A stretch of DNA of 21,209 bases from a bacterium (GCA_030606215.1 JAUWGW010000027.1:1-21209), one strand, 5' to 3'. Numbered from the stretch's first letter, positions 1 to 9,173 are shown. The notes: generated from the sequence alone by a model not told the origin. Numbers and translations: made by a program.

Positions 1-3000
1 GTATAGATGGCACCGAATGGCAGGATATTGCATCGAATCAGGAAAGCACAGGAGATGGAGTTGTGTCTCAGTACTCTCTTGAGAAAACCATACAGGCACG
101 CTACATCAGAGTATTTCAAAAGGGGGGTATTGGCGGTGCAGTCCACCGAGTAAAGTATATTGGTATTAAGGAATTGGAAGTATACGGGGAAGGTGGCTCT
201 CACACCAATAAATCTGAGAAAGGAGGGAATGATGAAAGGGCAAAATTCGATTTAAAGCTAGGCGAAGTAAAGATTGGAAAGCTTACACAAGCAGAAGAAA
301 AGACATTCTCGGAAGCAGGAGAAAATGTCACTGACCTCATTGCTTCACCTAACCCAAAAGATTTTTATCATGCCTCTTCGTATTTCAGTAGTAACTATAG
401 CCCTTTCTTCGCATTTAATAGCAGGAAAGGTCCTAATAAGGGTATAGAATACTGGTTGAGTTCCAAAGATGACACTATTGACCAGTGGCTTATGGCGGAT
501 CTGAAAAGGGCGTTTCCTCTGGTTAAATTTATAATCTACTGGGCTGAAGGGATTGGTAGCAAAAACTTTTCTCTTCAGTGCAGTCAGGATAAGGATATCT
601 GGCACAATATAGCTACGAATCTTGATTCAACAAAAAATAGTATGACCGAGGTCACTTTTAAAAAGCCTATTAAGGCTCGCTATATCCGCATGTTTCAGCC
701 AGGCAAAACAAATGCTGCACACCATTCTTCAAAATACGTAGGGATTTACGAATTCCAGATTTATAAAGAAAGAGATAAAGAGGAAAATCTTTATAATCTT
801 GCCCCCTTTGCCAGGAAATTTTCACGACCCTATGCCGGATATTCATTAAAATATCTTACCGATGAAGACACAGATACCATTGTTCAACTGGCACCTGGCG
901 GAGGGACGCCCGGTGAGTATTGGCTGAATTTTGACCAGGAGGTTAGGGTAGGAGCTATATCTTTTTTACAGAAAAATCCTGACCAGATGACCACCTTATA
1001 TCGTTTTGATTTTGATAGGGATGGGGATGGCATTTTCGAGACCAAAGGTGAGGAACAAGAAGGATATGCAATAGGATGGAATAAGGTGGGGTATGAAAAT
1101 CCAGTAAGAACTCGGGGCATAAAATTGGCTGTTTTGGAAGGGAAACATGGTTGGATGCTCACCTATCCATATATCAGCGAACTGAAAATTCTTTCACCTG
1201 ATAATCCTTATAAAGATAGAATTATCCATAAAGAGCAAAAGTTTGCTGAACGGGAGCTTATTTTGAAAGAAGATATTACAGGTAATTTCAAGCAAGATTT
1301 TAAAGGTAGCATTTTGAAGGGGGTTTGGACAGACACCTGGAACATAGGGATAAATCCGGCACATAAGGAGACAAATTCCAGATTAGTAGAAGATTTATTG
1401 AAGAAGATGAAGAATATGGGAGTTAACCACATTGCCTTGTTAGGAATTTTGATGCGTTGCCCTGGCGAAACATTTTACCGGGTTTCTTGGCCATCAAGAG
1501 TATTGAAAGGCATTAAAAGTGATTCCCTTAAGGAATTTATTAAAAGGGCTCATCAGGATGATATGAAGGTATCCATAGTACTGTCTAGAAAAGTGGTCCC
1601 TGATCCCGAAGGTAAATATGGAGTAAGTAGCTTTTCTTATGAAGATATTGGATGCAGGTTAAGTGGAGAAACTTTTAAAAGTATGTGGAAAGATGTTATA
1701 AAAGAGATACTTGACCTTGGATGTGATGGAGTATCGGTTATATTTGACGAAGGTTGTGTAGGAGCTCACTATCTGAATCGAATCAAAAAGGATGATCCCT
1801 GTATCAAGAAATTTAAAAAATACTGGGGATATGACAATCCGCCAGAGCATCGTGGAGATACACCCAAAGGTAGAAGATACCAGCTATTCAGCTACCGGCA
1901 GTTTGGCCGATTCTACGATGATTTAACAAAAGAAGTTAAAAGAATAAAACCTGATGCGTTTACTTGGTGCAATATTCAAAAGTCTTGTCTTATCCAGAAT
2001 CTCAGGATGAGAATGAACATGGCTTATGACATTGTTGCAGATGAAGCAGATACAGACTATTGGGGAACGGTGGTTGGTCCGTGGCGTTATTATGGTAAAA
2101 CGTATGGAATATTCTTTCCGGTCTATGCGGCGAAGGTATTTACTTCAACAAGTAAGAAAAATATATGTGGTACTATAATAAGCAGTGGTTATTATTACCG
2201 ACGGGTGTATAAGAAACCATATCCTCCAAGTTATTTCATTGGTAGTTCGTTGGCTTCAGTATTCAATGGAGCAAGGTCACTGATATATTATCGTTATAAC
2301 TATTTATTTGCTGATTGGCAGGGTAGAGAGTTATGGAAAGACCTGAAACGTACCTCCGGGATGCTTGATAATTTAGAATATCTTGGTTTGGCAGAGTCGG
2401 ATACTCCTAAAAGGATAGCGGTGCTTCATTCCCGAGCATCGGAGGACTGGTGGCAGTTAGCCAACTATTCTAAGCCTGTTGCTTCCAATAAAGGTTACTA
2501 CTATCACCAGGCAATATATGATATTCTACTTACCGAAGGTTATCCATTTGATATACTTTATTTAGATAGAGATGACCATCTGAAGAAGATGAAAAATTAT
2601 AATGTGTTGATTCTTCCTTTCCCTTATTCTATCTCGGATAAAGCAGCCAACAAATTAAAAGAACTGGCAGCTGAAGAAAAGGGAATAATGATATTTGGTC
2701 ATCAGGACGGTCCCACTGACGAATATGGAGACAAAAGGAAAATTCCAGCGCTAAAGGGTTTGATAGATAAGAAAGGGCTTAATCTTATCTATGATAAGAC
2801 TGATCTTCCTCTGATGGGCAATCAACCTGAATATATTGAGGAATTCAAAGGAAATGTTGAGAACCTTTTGGGTAACAAAAAAGATTGGGAATTTAGAAGG
2901 CGAAGTCAGGATGACATATACTTTACTTTTAACCGGAAAGGAAAGTATAAAACATTTATTCTGTTGGTGAATTATGAGGAAAAGAAATCAACTGTAGAAA

Positions 3001-3170
3001 TCGGCATAGATATGCCCGCAGGGATATATTCTGTTACTGGTTTTACACCAGGCCAGACATACAAGGCGGCAGTTGTCGGCAAGGATAAAATATCTGCTGA
3101 GGAGCTAAAAATGTTAAGCATAGAGCTTGATCCCAATCAGCCTCTTGTATTGGTTATTGAAAAGGAGTAG
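1..3170 (+). CDS. Large discoidin/TIM-barrel glycoside hydrolase-like protein, 5' end outside the window
   Basis: The reading frame is open from base 3 without a stop, so the GTG at 63 is internal and the true start lies upstream; 1,055 residues are visible. Counting from the GTG, the C-terminal half of one F5/8 type C (discoidin) module occupies about 1-42 with the strand ARYIRVFQ. A second module lies at about 87-235 with a matching ARYIRMFQ, and a third beta-sandwich at about 241-377 holds an acidic DxDxDG calcium-type loop near 316-322. A TIM barrel follows at about 410-770, in which FDEG (near 561-564) could hold the acid catalyst. A class-I-glutamine-amidotransferase-like domain, as in the trimerisation domain of GH42, spans about 780-910, and a small beta domain closes the protein. 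I infer an extracellular or periplasmic enzyme that binds and cuts glycans. The substrate is unknown, and a signal peptide, if present, is out of view. The next gene follows after 5 bases. Confidence 0.75.
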   Translation, partial: IDGTEWQDIASNQESTGDGVVSQYSLEKTIQARYIRVFQKGGIGGAVHRVKYIGIKELEVYGEGGSHTNKSEKGGNDERAKFDLKLGEVKIGKLTQAEEKTFSEAGENVTDLIASPNPKDFYHASSYFSSNYSPFFAFNSRKGPNKGIEYWLSSKDDTIDQWLMADLKRAFPLVKFIIYWAEGIGSKNFSLQCSQDKDIWHNIATNLDSTKNSMTEVTFKKPIKARYIRMFQPGKTNAAHHSSKYVGIYEFQIYKERDKEENLYNLAPFARKFSRPYAGYSLKYLTDEDTDTIVQLAPGGGTPGEYWLNFDQEVRVGAISFLQKNPDQMTTLYRFDFDRDGDGIFETKGEEQEGYAIGWNKVGYENPVRTRGIKLAVLEGKHGWMLTYPYISELKILSPDNPYKDRIIHKEQKFAERELILKEDITGNFKQDFKGSILKGVWTDTWNIGINPAHKETNSRLVEDLLKKMKNMGVNHIALLGILMRCPGETFYRVSWPSRVLKGIKSDSLKEFIKRAHQDDMKVSIVLSRKVVPDPEGKYGVSSFSYEDIGCRLSGETFKSMWKDVIKEILDLGCDGVSVIFDEGCVGAHYLNRIKKDDPCIKKFKKYWGYDNPPEHRGDTPKGRRYQLFSYRQFGRFYDDLTKEVKRIKPDAFTWCNIQKSCLIQNLRMRMNMAYDIVADEADTDYWGTVVGPWRYYGKTYGIFFPVYAAKVFTSTSKKNICGTIISSGYYYRRVYKKPYPPSYFIGSSLASVFNGARSLIYYRYNYLFADWQGRELWKDLKRTSGMLDNLEYLGLAESDTPKRIAVLHSRASEDWWQLANYSKPVASNKGYYYHQAIYDILLTEGYPFDILYLDRDDHLKKMKNYNVLILPFPYSISDKAANKLKELAAEEKGIMIFGHQDGPTDEYGDKRKIPALKGLIDKKGLNLIYDKTDLPLMGNQPEYIEEFKGNVENLLGNKKDWEFRRRSQDDIYFTFNRKGKYKTFILLVNYEEKKSTVEIGIDMPAGIYSVTGFTPGQTYKAAVVGKDKISAEELKMLSIELDPNQPLVLVIEKE

Positions 3171-3175
3171 AAATA

Positions 3176-4282
3176 GTGGAATCAGTGAAAGCAAATTATA
3201 ATACTGAAAAAAAAGAAGCCATAATGTGCGTTGACTTATTTGACCTTTGTTATATGGATAGGGAGATGAACAATCATACTTATGACTTGGATCAGATGAG
3301 AGAACTTCTAAGAAATTGTCACAATGTCGGCATAGGAACCATTCTCTGGAGACTTTCTGCATGTGGCTCTGCAGTCTACCGGAGCGAGATAGAAGATAGT
3401 AGTTTTAGAAAAGATAAACGTCCTGCTACCCATGCAGTAGCAGACTTTATGGACAAGTATGACCCCCTACAGGAAGGATGTAGAATAGGTCATGCAGAAG
3501 GTGTTAAAGTATATGCCTGGATGTGTTTCTATGATAACGGTGTGCCTAACTTCGGTCATTACAGTAAGCTCCTGAGAGAGCATCCGGAATACCAATGGGT
3601 GGATAGAACTGGTAAGATATACTGCGTCGGCGTTTCCCAGTTTGCCTACCCAGAGGCCAGGGCTTTTAGAGTTGCCACCGTAAAAGAAGTGTGTGCCTAT
3701 CCCATTGATGGGCTTTTTCTATCTTTGCGCAGTCATTCATGGATGAATCCGGAATATAAACAGGCAGAGGAATTTGGATATAATCAACCAATTGTTAAAG
3801 AATATAAAAGAAGATATGGTGTGGATATTACAAAGGAGGACTTTGACTGGGATAAGTGGCATAAGCTAAAGGGAGAATACTTCACCCAACTTTTGCGCCA
3901 GATAAGAGAGACTGTAGATTCAGACCTTCCAGTAACGTTGTGCATAGTAGATGAAAGCGAAGGACCTTGTACAGACGGCACTGATGGTCCTCTTGGAAAA
4001 ACAAGACATGAACTAAATTACCAGACCTGGTTTAAAGAGAACCTTGTACAGGGTATATTCGTACAAGGACGTAATCTCAATATCCCCAAAGACTATGCTC
4101 TAAAGTATGAGTTTGTACGTGAGGCAGGTATAGATTTATACTGTTTTAAGGCATTTAATAAGCAATCTGAATGTCAATGGAACTATATCCCTAATATAGT
4201 AGACATGGTAAAAGAAACTCCATTTAATGGAATTGCTATAATGGAAGCTTTTAGATTCGCACTTGGTGATCCGAGATGGTAA
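3176..4282 (+). CDS. TIM-barrel glycoside hydrolase-like protein (GHL10/DUF187-like)
   Basis: The 368-residue protein is probably a single (beta/alpha)8 barrel of the poorly characterised glycoside-hydrolase-like families. Typical features are an early KVYAWMCFYDNG strand, the phrase EFGYNQPIVKEYKRRYG near the middle, and CIVDES on a later strand, whose acidic residues are candidate catalytic groups. No signal peptide or membrane segment is visible, so it looks cytoplasmic. I chose the GTG at 3176 because AAGGAG at 3162-3167 lies 8 bases upstream. An ATG at 3224 is possible but lacks a comparable site. The gene starts 5 bases after the preceding one and overlaps the GH31 gene by 7 bases, which points to one operon and coupled translation. 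Hydrolase activity is inferred from fold and context; the exact family and substrate are not certain. Confidence 0.7.
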   Translation: MESVKANYNTEKKEAIMCVDLFDLCYMDREMNNHTYDLDQMRELLRNCHNVGIGTILWRLSACGSAVYRSEIEDSSFRKDKRPATHAVADFMDKYDPLQEGCRIGHAEGVKVYAWMCFYDNGVPNFGHYSKLLREHPEYQWVDRTGKIYCVGVSQFAYPEARAFRVATVKEVCAYPIDGLFLSLRSHSWMNPEYKQAEEFGYNQPIVKEYKRRYGVDITKEDFDWDKWHKLKGEYFTQLLRQIRETVDSDLPVTLCIVDESEGPCTDGTDGPLGKTRHELNYQTWFKENLVQGIFVQGRNLNIPKDYALKYEFVREAGIDLYCFKAFNKQSECQWNYIPNIVDMVKETPFNGIAIMEAFRFALGDPRW

Positions 4283-6669
4283 ATAAGAAAGGGATTCTAG
4301 ATAAAAAGATGAAACAGACGATCTTGAAAAAAGCGAAAAATAAGTCAACAGATAATACGTTTGAATTTGCTATAGGTCAAGAGAATAGACTGCGAGTGAA
4401 TTTAATCCGGGAAGACGTGGTCCGTTTTCAATCATCCTATAATGGCACGTTTCCAGGAAGCGGATTAAACCGATATGGGTTCATACATAATATTCAGAAT
4501 AAATTTAAAGTGCAAAAATTGGAAAATAAGAATGAAATAGTTCTTGAAACCAGTAAGATTCAGATAGTATTAAACAAGAACCCTTTGGGTATCGCTATTA
4601 AAGACAAAAAGGGCAATATATTACTTAAACGGACAAAAGAAACTATACCAGAAGGCAAAGATGGTTTTAAGATAACTTTTGATATAAAACCTAAGGAAGA
4701 ATTTTTTGGTTTCGGAGACCAGACTCGCAGTTACTTGACCCAGCGGGGCAAGAAAGCAGACCTTTGGATTAAAAATGTAGCCAGTTATCTTCCAATCCCT
4801 TTTTTTATGAGCACATATGGCTATGGTATGATGGTCAATACAACTTACCGTCATCGGTTTGATATGGGGTCAGCCAATAAGAAATATTTTACTATCCAGT
4901 GTGAGAAAGGGGCAATGGATTTCTACTTTTTTTATGGTCCGTCTCTAGGTGAGATTCTTTTTCTCTACACAGAATTGACCGGCAAGCCCTCACTACCGCC
5001 AATCTGGTCATTTGGATTGTGGTTTATCTGCCGCACCCACGCCAACGATTCTGAAGTAATTAATGATTGTTTGAATTTTAGAAGAGAGAAAATCCCATGT
5101 GATGTGATTGGTCTGGAACCCGGTTGGATGAGCGAATACTATGATTACTCAACAAAGAAAGAGTGGCATCCGGAGCGGTTCCCCATGCCTGACTATGCAA
5201 AAAACGGTCCTCATACTATGATCTCAGCCATAAAAAGAATGGGATTCAAATTAGAATTATGGGAATGCAATGATTATGACCTTACTATTGAAGCAGAACG
5301 TCAAGTTCAAAAAGGTACGGATAAAAATAGAGATATAAATACAAGTTTTGACTCATCAACTGATTACCAGCCTGTGTGGTCAAAAGATGGTGAAATCGAT
5401 AAAAATTTTAGTCATCCTGTTATGATGGATAAAATTACAGTGGCGGGGGAGTCATGGTTTGAACATCACAAACAACCCATTGACCAGGGAGTGGATTTCT
5501 TTAAGCAGGATGGTAGTAATCAGGTACTGCCGCATCCTGATAGGTTATGGGGCAATGGAATGATTGATGACGAAGCACACAATCTCTATCCGTTGATTTA
5601 CTCTAAACAAATGTACGAAGGGTTCCGTGAATATGCGAAGCGGAGGCCTTGTTGTTTCACACCGACAGGATGGGCCGGGGTACAGCACTATACCGGAACA
5701 TGGACTGGTGATACCGGGGGAGGTGAGAAACCTCTGGTCGCCATATTAAATATGAGTCTTTGCGGGCATGCTTGGACTACTTGTGATATGGAAGTAACCA
5801 CTCCGGAAGGAATACATTTCGGCTTCCTGCAGGCATGGTCCCAGCTAAACAGCTGGAATTACTGGCGTCATCCTTGGTTTCTTGGAGATAAACTTTATTC
5901 CATTTTCAAATTCTATGCAAATTTGCGAAGTTCCCTGATCCCGTATGTTTATTCATACGCATATATAGCAAGTCAAACTGGGATCCCTATAGTAAGACCT
6001 ATGGTATTAGAATTCCCTGAGGATATAAGTACCTACAATCTACTCAAGCAGTATATGCTGGGGAAAGAATTTCTTGTCTGTACTTTTACTGATAAAGTTT
6101 ACTTGCCTGAAGGGAAATGGATGGATTACTGGACGGGCAAAATCTATACTGGGGGAAGAACAGTCCGTTACACTGCGCCTTCAAACCGCGGGGGTGGATT
6201 CTTTATGCGTTCAGGAGCAATTGTGCCAAAAGGTCCTATTATGAATTATGTAGGTCAAGTCCCTACTGATAAAATCTACCTTGAAATATTTCCAGAAGCA
6301 GGAGATGGTGAGTTCCTTCTTTATGAAGATGATGGAATAAGTCTTGAGCATGAAAATGGAAAATTCGCTACCACGCTATTCAAATACAAGATAGTCAAGG
6401 AATCTCTTAGTATGAGTATTGGAGAAAGAAAAGGTGGTTACGAGAATATGCCTCGTGAAAGGCAATATCGCTTGAAAGTTTTTAAAAGAGGATCCCCAAA
6501 CTTCATTACAAGAGATAGTCTTGAATTAAAACTCGTTTCTTCCAAAGAACAATTCGATGAAAATGAAGATACATGGTGGTACAACGACAGAGAAAATTTT
6601 TTATTGATTAATACGAAGAGATTGCCGTGTGTGGCTATGAGAATCAAAATTCAATACAAAGGAATTTAA
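4276..6669 (+). CDS. Glycoside hydrolase family 31 alpha-glycosidase
   Basis: This 797-residue protein has the layout of GH31 retaining enzymes (alpha-glucosidases, alpha-xylosidases and relatives). An N-terminal beta-sandwich runs to about residue 230, the catalytic barrel begins near PPIWSFGLW, and C-terminal beta domains carry the LYEDDG segment. The likely nucleophile is Asp412 in FFKQDG and the likely acid/base is Asp479 in WTGDTGG. Their spacing of 67 residues is close to that in the E. coli alpha-xylosidase YicI (Asp416/Asp482). No signal peptide is visible, so it probably trims imported or periplasm-processed oligosaccharides. The start overlaps the previous gene by 7 bases. An internal ATG at 4309 is an alternative, because neither start has a clear Shine-Dalgarno sequence. 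The exact linkage specificity cannot be read from the motifs. Confidence 0.9.
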   Translation: MVNKKGILDKKMKQTILKKAKNKSTDNTFEFAIGQENRLRVNLIREDVVRFQSSYNGTFPGSGLNRYGFIHNIQNKFKVQKLENKNEIVLETSKIQIVLNKNPLGIAIKDKKGNILLKRTKETIPEGKDGFKITFDIKPKEEFFGFGDQTRSYLTQRGKKADLWIKNVASYLPIPFFMSTYGYGMMVNTTYRHRFDMGSANKKYFTIQCEKGAMDFYFFYGPSLGEILFLYTELTGKPSLPPIWSFGLWFICRTHANDSEVINDCLNFRREKIPCDVIGLEPGWMSEYYDYSTKKEWHPERFPMPDYAKNGPHTMISAIKRMGFKLELWECNDYDLTIEAERQVQKGTDKNRDINTSFDSSTDYQPVWSKDGEIDKNFSHPVMMDKITVAGESWFEHHKQPIDQGVDFFKQDGSNQVLPHPDRLWGNGMIDDEAHNLYPLIYSKQMYEGFREYAKRRPCCFTPTGWAGVQHYTGTWTGDTGGGEKPLVAILNMSLCGHAWTTCDMEVTTPEGIHFGFLQAWSQLNSWNYWRHPWFLGDKLYSIFKFYANLRSSLIPYVYSYAYIASQTGIPIVRPMVLEFPEDISTYNLLKQYMLGKEFLVCTFTDKVYLPEGKWMDYWTGKIYTGGRTVRYTAPSNRGGGFFMRSGAIVPKGPIMNYVGQVPTDKIYLEIFPEAGDGEFLLYEDDGISLEHENGKFATTLFKYKIVKESLSMSIGERKGGYENMPRERQYRLKVFKRGSPNFITRDSLELKLVSSKEQFDENEDTWWYNDRENFLLINTKRLPCVAMRIKIQYKGI

Positions 6670-6752
6670 TCTTAGATGAATTACCTAGCCATGAACGGCG
6701 AGGCATTCTAAACTGTCAAAGCGTTTCTTTGCATCCCTGCATTGGCTGAAGG

Positions 6753-6766
6753 GCAGGACGTCCTGC
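6753..6766. repeat. Perfect 14-bp palindrome upstream of the UroD-like gene
   Basis: GCAGGACGTCCTGC reads identically on both strands. It lies in the 111-base spacer between the GH31 gene and the UroD-like gene, 14 bases before the chosen start codon. As RNA it could fold into a five-pair hairpin; as DNA it could be an operator for a dimeric regulator or part of a dispersed repeat. Apart from this palindrome I see no clear promoter or terminator in the spacer 6670-6780. Confidence 0.6.
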
Positions 6767-6780
6767 GGAATTTGAATTTC

Positions 6781-8037
6781 ATGAATAAGGACAGAGAAAT
6801 AGAAATACTTCGTCCTTTAGTGGATGAGACTCTCAAATTAGCTTCGTACCCACAACAAGAGCGAAAGAAAAGGATGTGGGCTGAACACCAGGCGTTGCAC
6901 AAAACAGATAAAATTCCGGTGTGCGTTTATTACGAAGGAATACCAGAACCACAGTGGAAGTTGATGCTTGGTGAGGATTATCTAAAGACTGAATCGGCAT
7001 TGGCCCAGCATATTGAATTTGATCTGAAGCGCCGGCTATGGATAGCAAAGAAGGTCGCCGACGACCACATTGTCTGGCCTTCAATTACTATTCCAACGGT
7101 TGTGTCCCAGTCAGTAAACTGGGGTGTTCTTTTTGGGTTGGTAGGCAGCGACGAAGATATTAATAATCCGCTGGAGGCAAAAAAGGTTAAGCCTGCTTTT
7201 TCCAATGGAATCGACATGAGCGCGCTGAATTTTACCGATATGATAATTGACGAAGCTGCAACTTCTGTGGCAGTAGAGGAAGCCAACGAGTTTGTAGAAG
7301 GCAGGCTGCAGGTTTGGGTGCAATATGGTAACCTTGGTTATTCACCTTTTGATGTTGCGGTAAAAATGTGTGGAATTCAAAATTTCATGTATGATGTTAT
7401 TGATGTTCCGGGAAAGGTACATGCCTTAATGGAATTTATCACTAGAGCTTACGAAGCCCACCATCGCAACCGGGAAGAGTACAACTGGGTTAACTGCGTA
7501 GTCAGTGCTCATAGTCAATATGTTGCTCTTGGTTTTCGCGTGCACTGCGCCTATGTAGCTGAAGACTTCAATCTGGAAACTCCTCGTTTGCGTGATGAAT
7601 GGGCTTATGTTTCAGCACAAACATCGTCAGGTCTCAGCCCCGCAATGTATGAAGAATTTGTCCACCCTTATAATGCGCGATTGGCAAGTTATTTCACGAA
7701 TCAAACGGTTTATTATCATGGTTGTGAGTGTCTCGATCACAAATTGGATATCCTGGCAACATTACCAAATTTACGGCGTTTCCATGTTTCTCCTTGGTCT
7801 TCGGTTGAGGCTGCAAAGAAGAAATTTCAGGGCAAGGTCGTTTTGGAGGTTCATGCCCATCCAAGCAAAGTTTTCTTCGGTTCTACCCGAGATGATATGA
7901 AATCGGATATCAGACGTCTTGCTACTGCTGCTGAAGGCGTACCTATGGATTTGAATTTAAGTGATATCCATTCAGTAAACGGGAAACCTGAGTTGTTGAC
8001 GATGTGGACAGAGGAGGCACAGGAGATTGCTCAATAG
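6781..8037 (+). CDS. Uroporphyrinogen decarboxylase-like / corrinoid methyltransferase family protein
   Basis: The 418-residue protein has the pattern of the UroD/MtaA superfamily: a TIM barrel with the phrase YYHGCECLDH at about 311-320. Its His-x-Cys is the usual zinc-binding part of methylcobamide:CoM-type methyltransferases. The N-terminal region is longer than in true HemE, and no other heme gene is nearby. A role in moving methyl groups from a methylated or methoxylated substrate is therefore more likely than heme synthesis, but this is inference. I start at ATG 6781. A TTG at 6742 in the same frame would add 13 residues encoded across a DNA palindrome and has no better ribosome site. 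No corrinoid protein is encoded in the window. The gene could be read from the upstream operon or from its own promoter. Confidence 0.75.
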   Translation: MNKDREIEILRPLVDETLKLASYPQQERKKRMWAEHQALHKTDKIPVCVYYEGIPEPQWKLMLGEDYLKTESALAQHIEFDLKRRLWIAKKVADDHIVWPSITIPTVVSQSVNWGVLFGLVGSDEDINNPLEAKKVKPAFSNGIDMSALNFTDMIIDEAATSVAVEEANEFVEGRLQVWVQYGNLGYSPFDVAVKMCGIQNFMYDVIDVPGKVHALMEFITRAYEAHHRNREEYNWVNCVVSAHSQYVALGFRVHCAYVAEDFNLETPRLRDEWAYVSAQTSSGLSPAMYEEFVHPYNARLASYFTNQTVYYHGCECLDHKLDILATLPNLRRFHVSPWSSVEAAKKKFQGKVVLEVHAHPSKVFFGSTRDDMKSDIRRLATAAEGVPMDLNLSDIHSVNGKPELLTMWTEEAQEIAQ

Positions 8038-8159
8038 ATAAATGAGCACCAAAAGTTCTTGAAAGCTGGAGCAAATAATGCTTTTATCAAATACACCCAA
8101 AATTTTTAGAACAGATTACATATTATTACATCCACCAAGTAAAGACTCAACTCAATCTC

Positions 8160-9005
8160 TTATAACCATCGTGTCCGCCCAAAAACTACTAAGCCTAATA
8201 ACCCCGCTCCCAGAAGCAGTAACGCAGATGGTTCAGGAATAATCTGGCCAGGGTGGTTTTTATTCCACAGAATTTGGCCCCCTGTCAGTGCCTCATTCCA
8301 AATCCTGACCTCGTCGATAGCACCGGTGAAATAGCGCTTTTTTGAAATAGACAGTTTGCCGATATCTAATGCGTAGGTATTATCTGGATTTATATTTCTA
8401 ATGCCCGTTTGATAATATTGTGTATTCTCTATACCATCAACATACATTATTACTTTGTCACTATTTCTATCAAAGACAGCGGCTACATGATGCCATACCC
8501 CGTCATCATAACCCGCAGGTGTATATGAGCCATCCTTAGCAGTAAGAAGTCCTATCCTAGCATAAAATCTTCCATTATACATTCTAAGTACATATTGAGG
8601 TAGATTCCATCCATTATTCCACGACCCAGCTCCCTTACATATTATCCTTTGCTCAGCGCTCGAACTTGTTTTTACCCATGATTCTAAAGTAAAAGATGAT
8701 GTTCCCATATTTAAACTTGGTGCATTGACACTCCGAACATAATCATCTACTCCATCAAAATCTAACGCCCAAGTTGATGCACCTCCTGCCGTGGTGCTTG
8801 TCCAGGTAGGAGGACCTACTGGAGGAGAACTTTCTGGAAGTAAAGTTCCATCATTATTATTGGTACCCCCGGTATCATATGCAGTTGTCCCACTCCCTTC
8901 ATCAAACTCCCACCAGCTAACAAGCCCTGCATCTGCATTAGAGTTGAATGCAAACAACATTATTACAACAACACCTACCATTATAGCTAATTCTTTCCTT
9001 ATCAT
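8160..9005 (-). CDS. Secreted LamG-domain protein with PEP-CTERM sorting signal
   Basis: The 281-residue product starts with a signal peptide (MIRKELAIMV, a hydrophobic core to about residue 20, then NSNADAG as a probable cleavage region). A concanavalin-like LamG domain fills about residues 27-245, ending in the typical DEVRIWNEAL strand. The C-terminus is a classic PEP-CTERM tail: PEP at 257-259, a hydrophobic helix, and the basic ending RTRW. Such proteins are exported and processed by an exosortase in Gram-negative biofilm- or envelope-building bacteria; the exosortase gene is not in this window. A start at 9044 is in frame but would coincide with the predicted transcription start, and AAGGAGGG 7 bases before 9005 decides for the shorter form. 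The gene stands alone, convergent with the UroD-like gene, with no convincing terminator in the 122-base gap. A role in binding carbohydrate or matrix is inferred. Confidence 0.88.
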   Translation of the reverse strand: MIRKELAIMVGVVVIMLFAFNSNADAGLVSWWEFDEGSGTTAYDTGGTNNNDGTLLPESSPPVGPPTWTSTTAGGASTWALDFDGVDDYVRSVNAPSLNMGTSSFTLESWVKTSSSAEQRIICKGAGSWNNGWNLPQYVLRMYNGRFYARIGLLTAKDGSYTPAGYDDGVWHHVAAVFDRNSDKVIMYVDGIENTQYYQTGIRNINPDNTYALDIGKLSISKKRYFTGAIDEVRIWNEALTGGQILWNKNHPGQIIPEPSALLLLGAGLLGLVVFGRTRWL

Positions 9006-9012
9006 TTTCCTG

Positions 9013-9020
9013 CCCTCCTT
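9013..9020 (-). promoter_or_regulatory. Ribosome binding site of the PEP-CTERM gene
   Basis: AAGGAGGG on the minus strand ends 7 bases before ATG 9005. It fixes this start instead of the upstream in-frame ATG at 9044. Confidence 0.85.
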
Positions 9021-9049
9021 TTTTATCTTACCATTTCTCATCATTGAAA

Positions 9050-9077
9050 ATTATACCACACCCCAAAAGTTTGTCAA
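9050..9077 (-). promoter_or_regulatory. Perfect-consensus sigma70 promoter of the PEP-CTERM gene
   Basis: On the minus strand TTGACA (9077-9072) and TATAAT (9055-9050) match the consensus exactly and are separated by 16 bases. Transcription should start near 9043, giving a leader of about 38 bases that contains the AAGGAGGG ribosome site. Confidence 0.85.
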
Positions 9078-9173
9078 GTAAAAAATGCATTTTTGTATAA
9101 AAACTAACATATACCATACAGAATCTCAAAAACATTTACTTTATATTTCCTTCTTTCTTAAGGGAGAAGACCA

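Noticed and set aside
7592-7900. Plus-strand 102-codon frame within the UroD-like gene
   Set aside because: It is a shifted frame of a gene with continuous family sequence, so it is a shadow.
8038-8159. Terminator between the convergent UroD-like and PEP-CTERM genes
   Set aside because: A weak AAAGC/GCTTT pairing is present, but there is no stable stem followed by a T-run on either strand.
8791-9081. Plus-strand frame of 96 codons over the PEP-CTERM gene start
   Set aside because: It is a mirror of the signal peptide and promoter region of the minus-strand gene, with a low-complexity product and no ribosome site.
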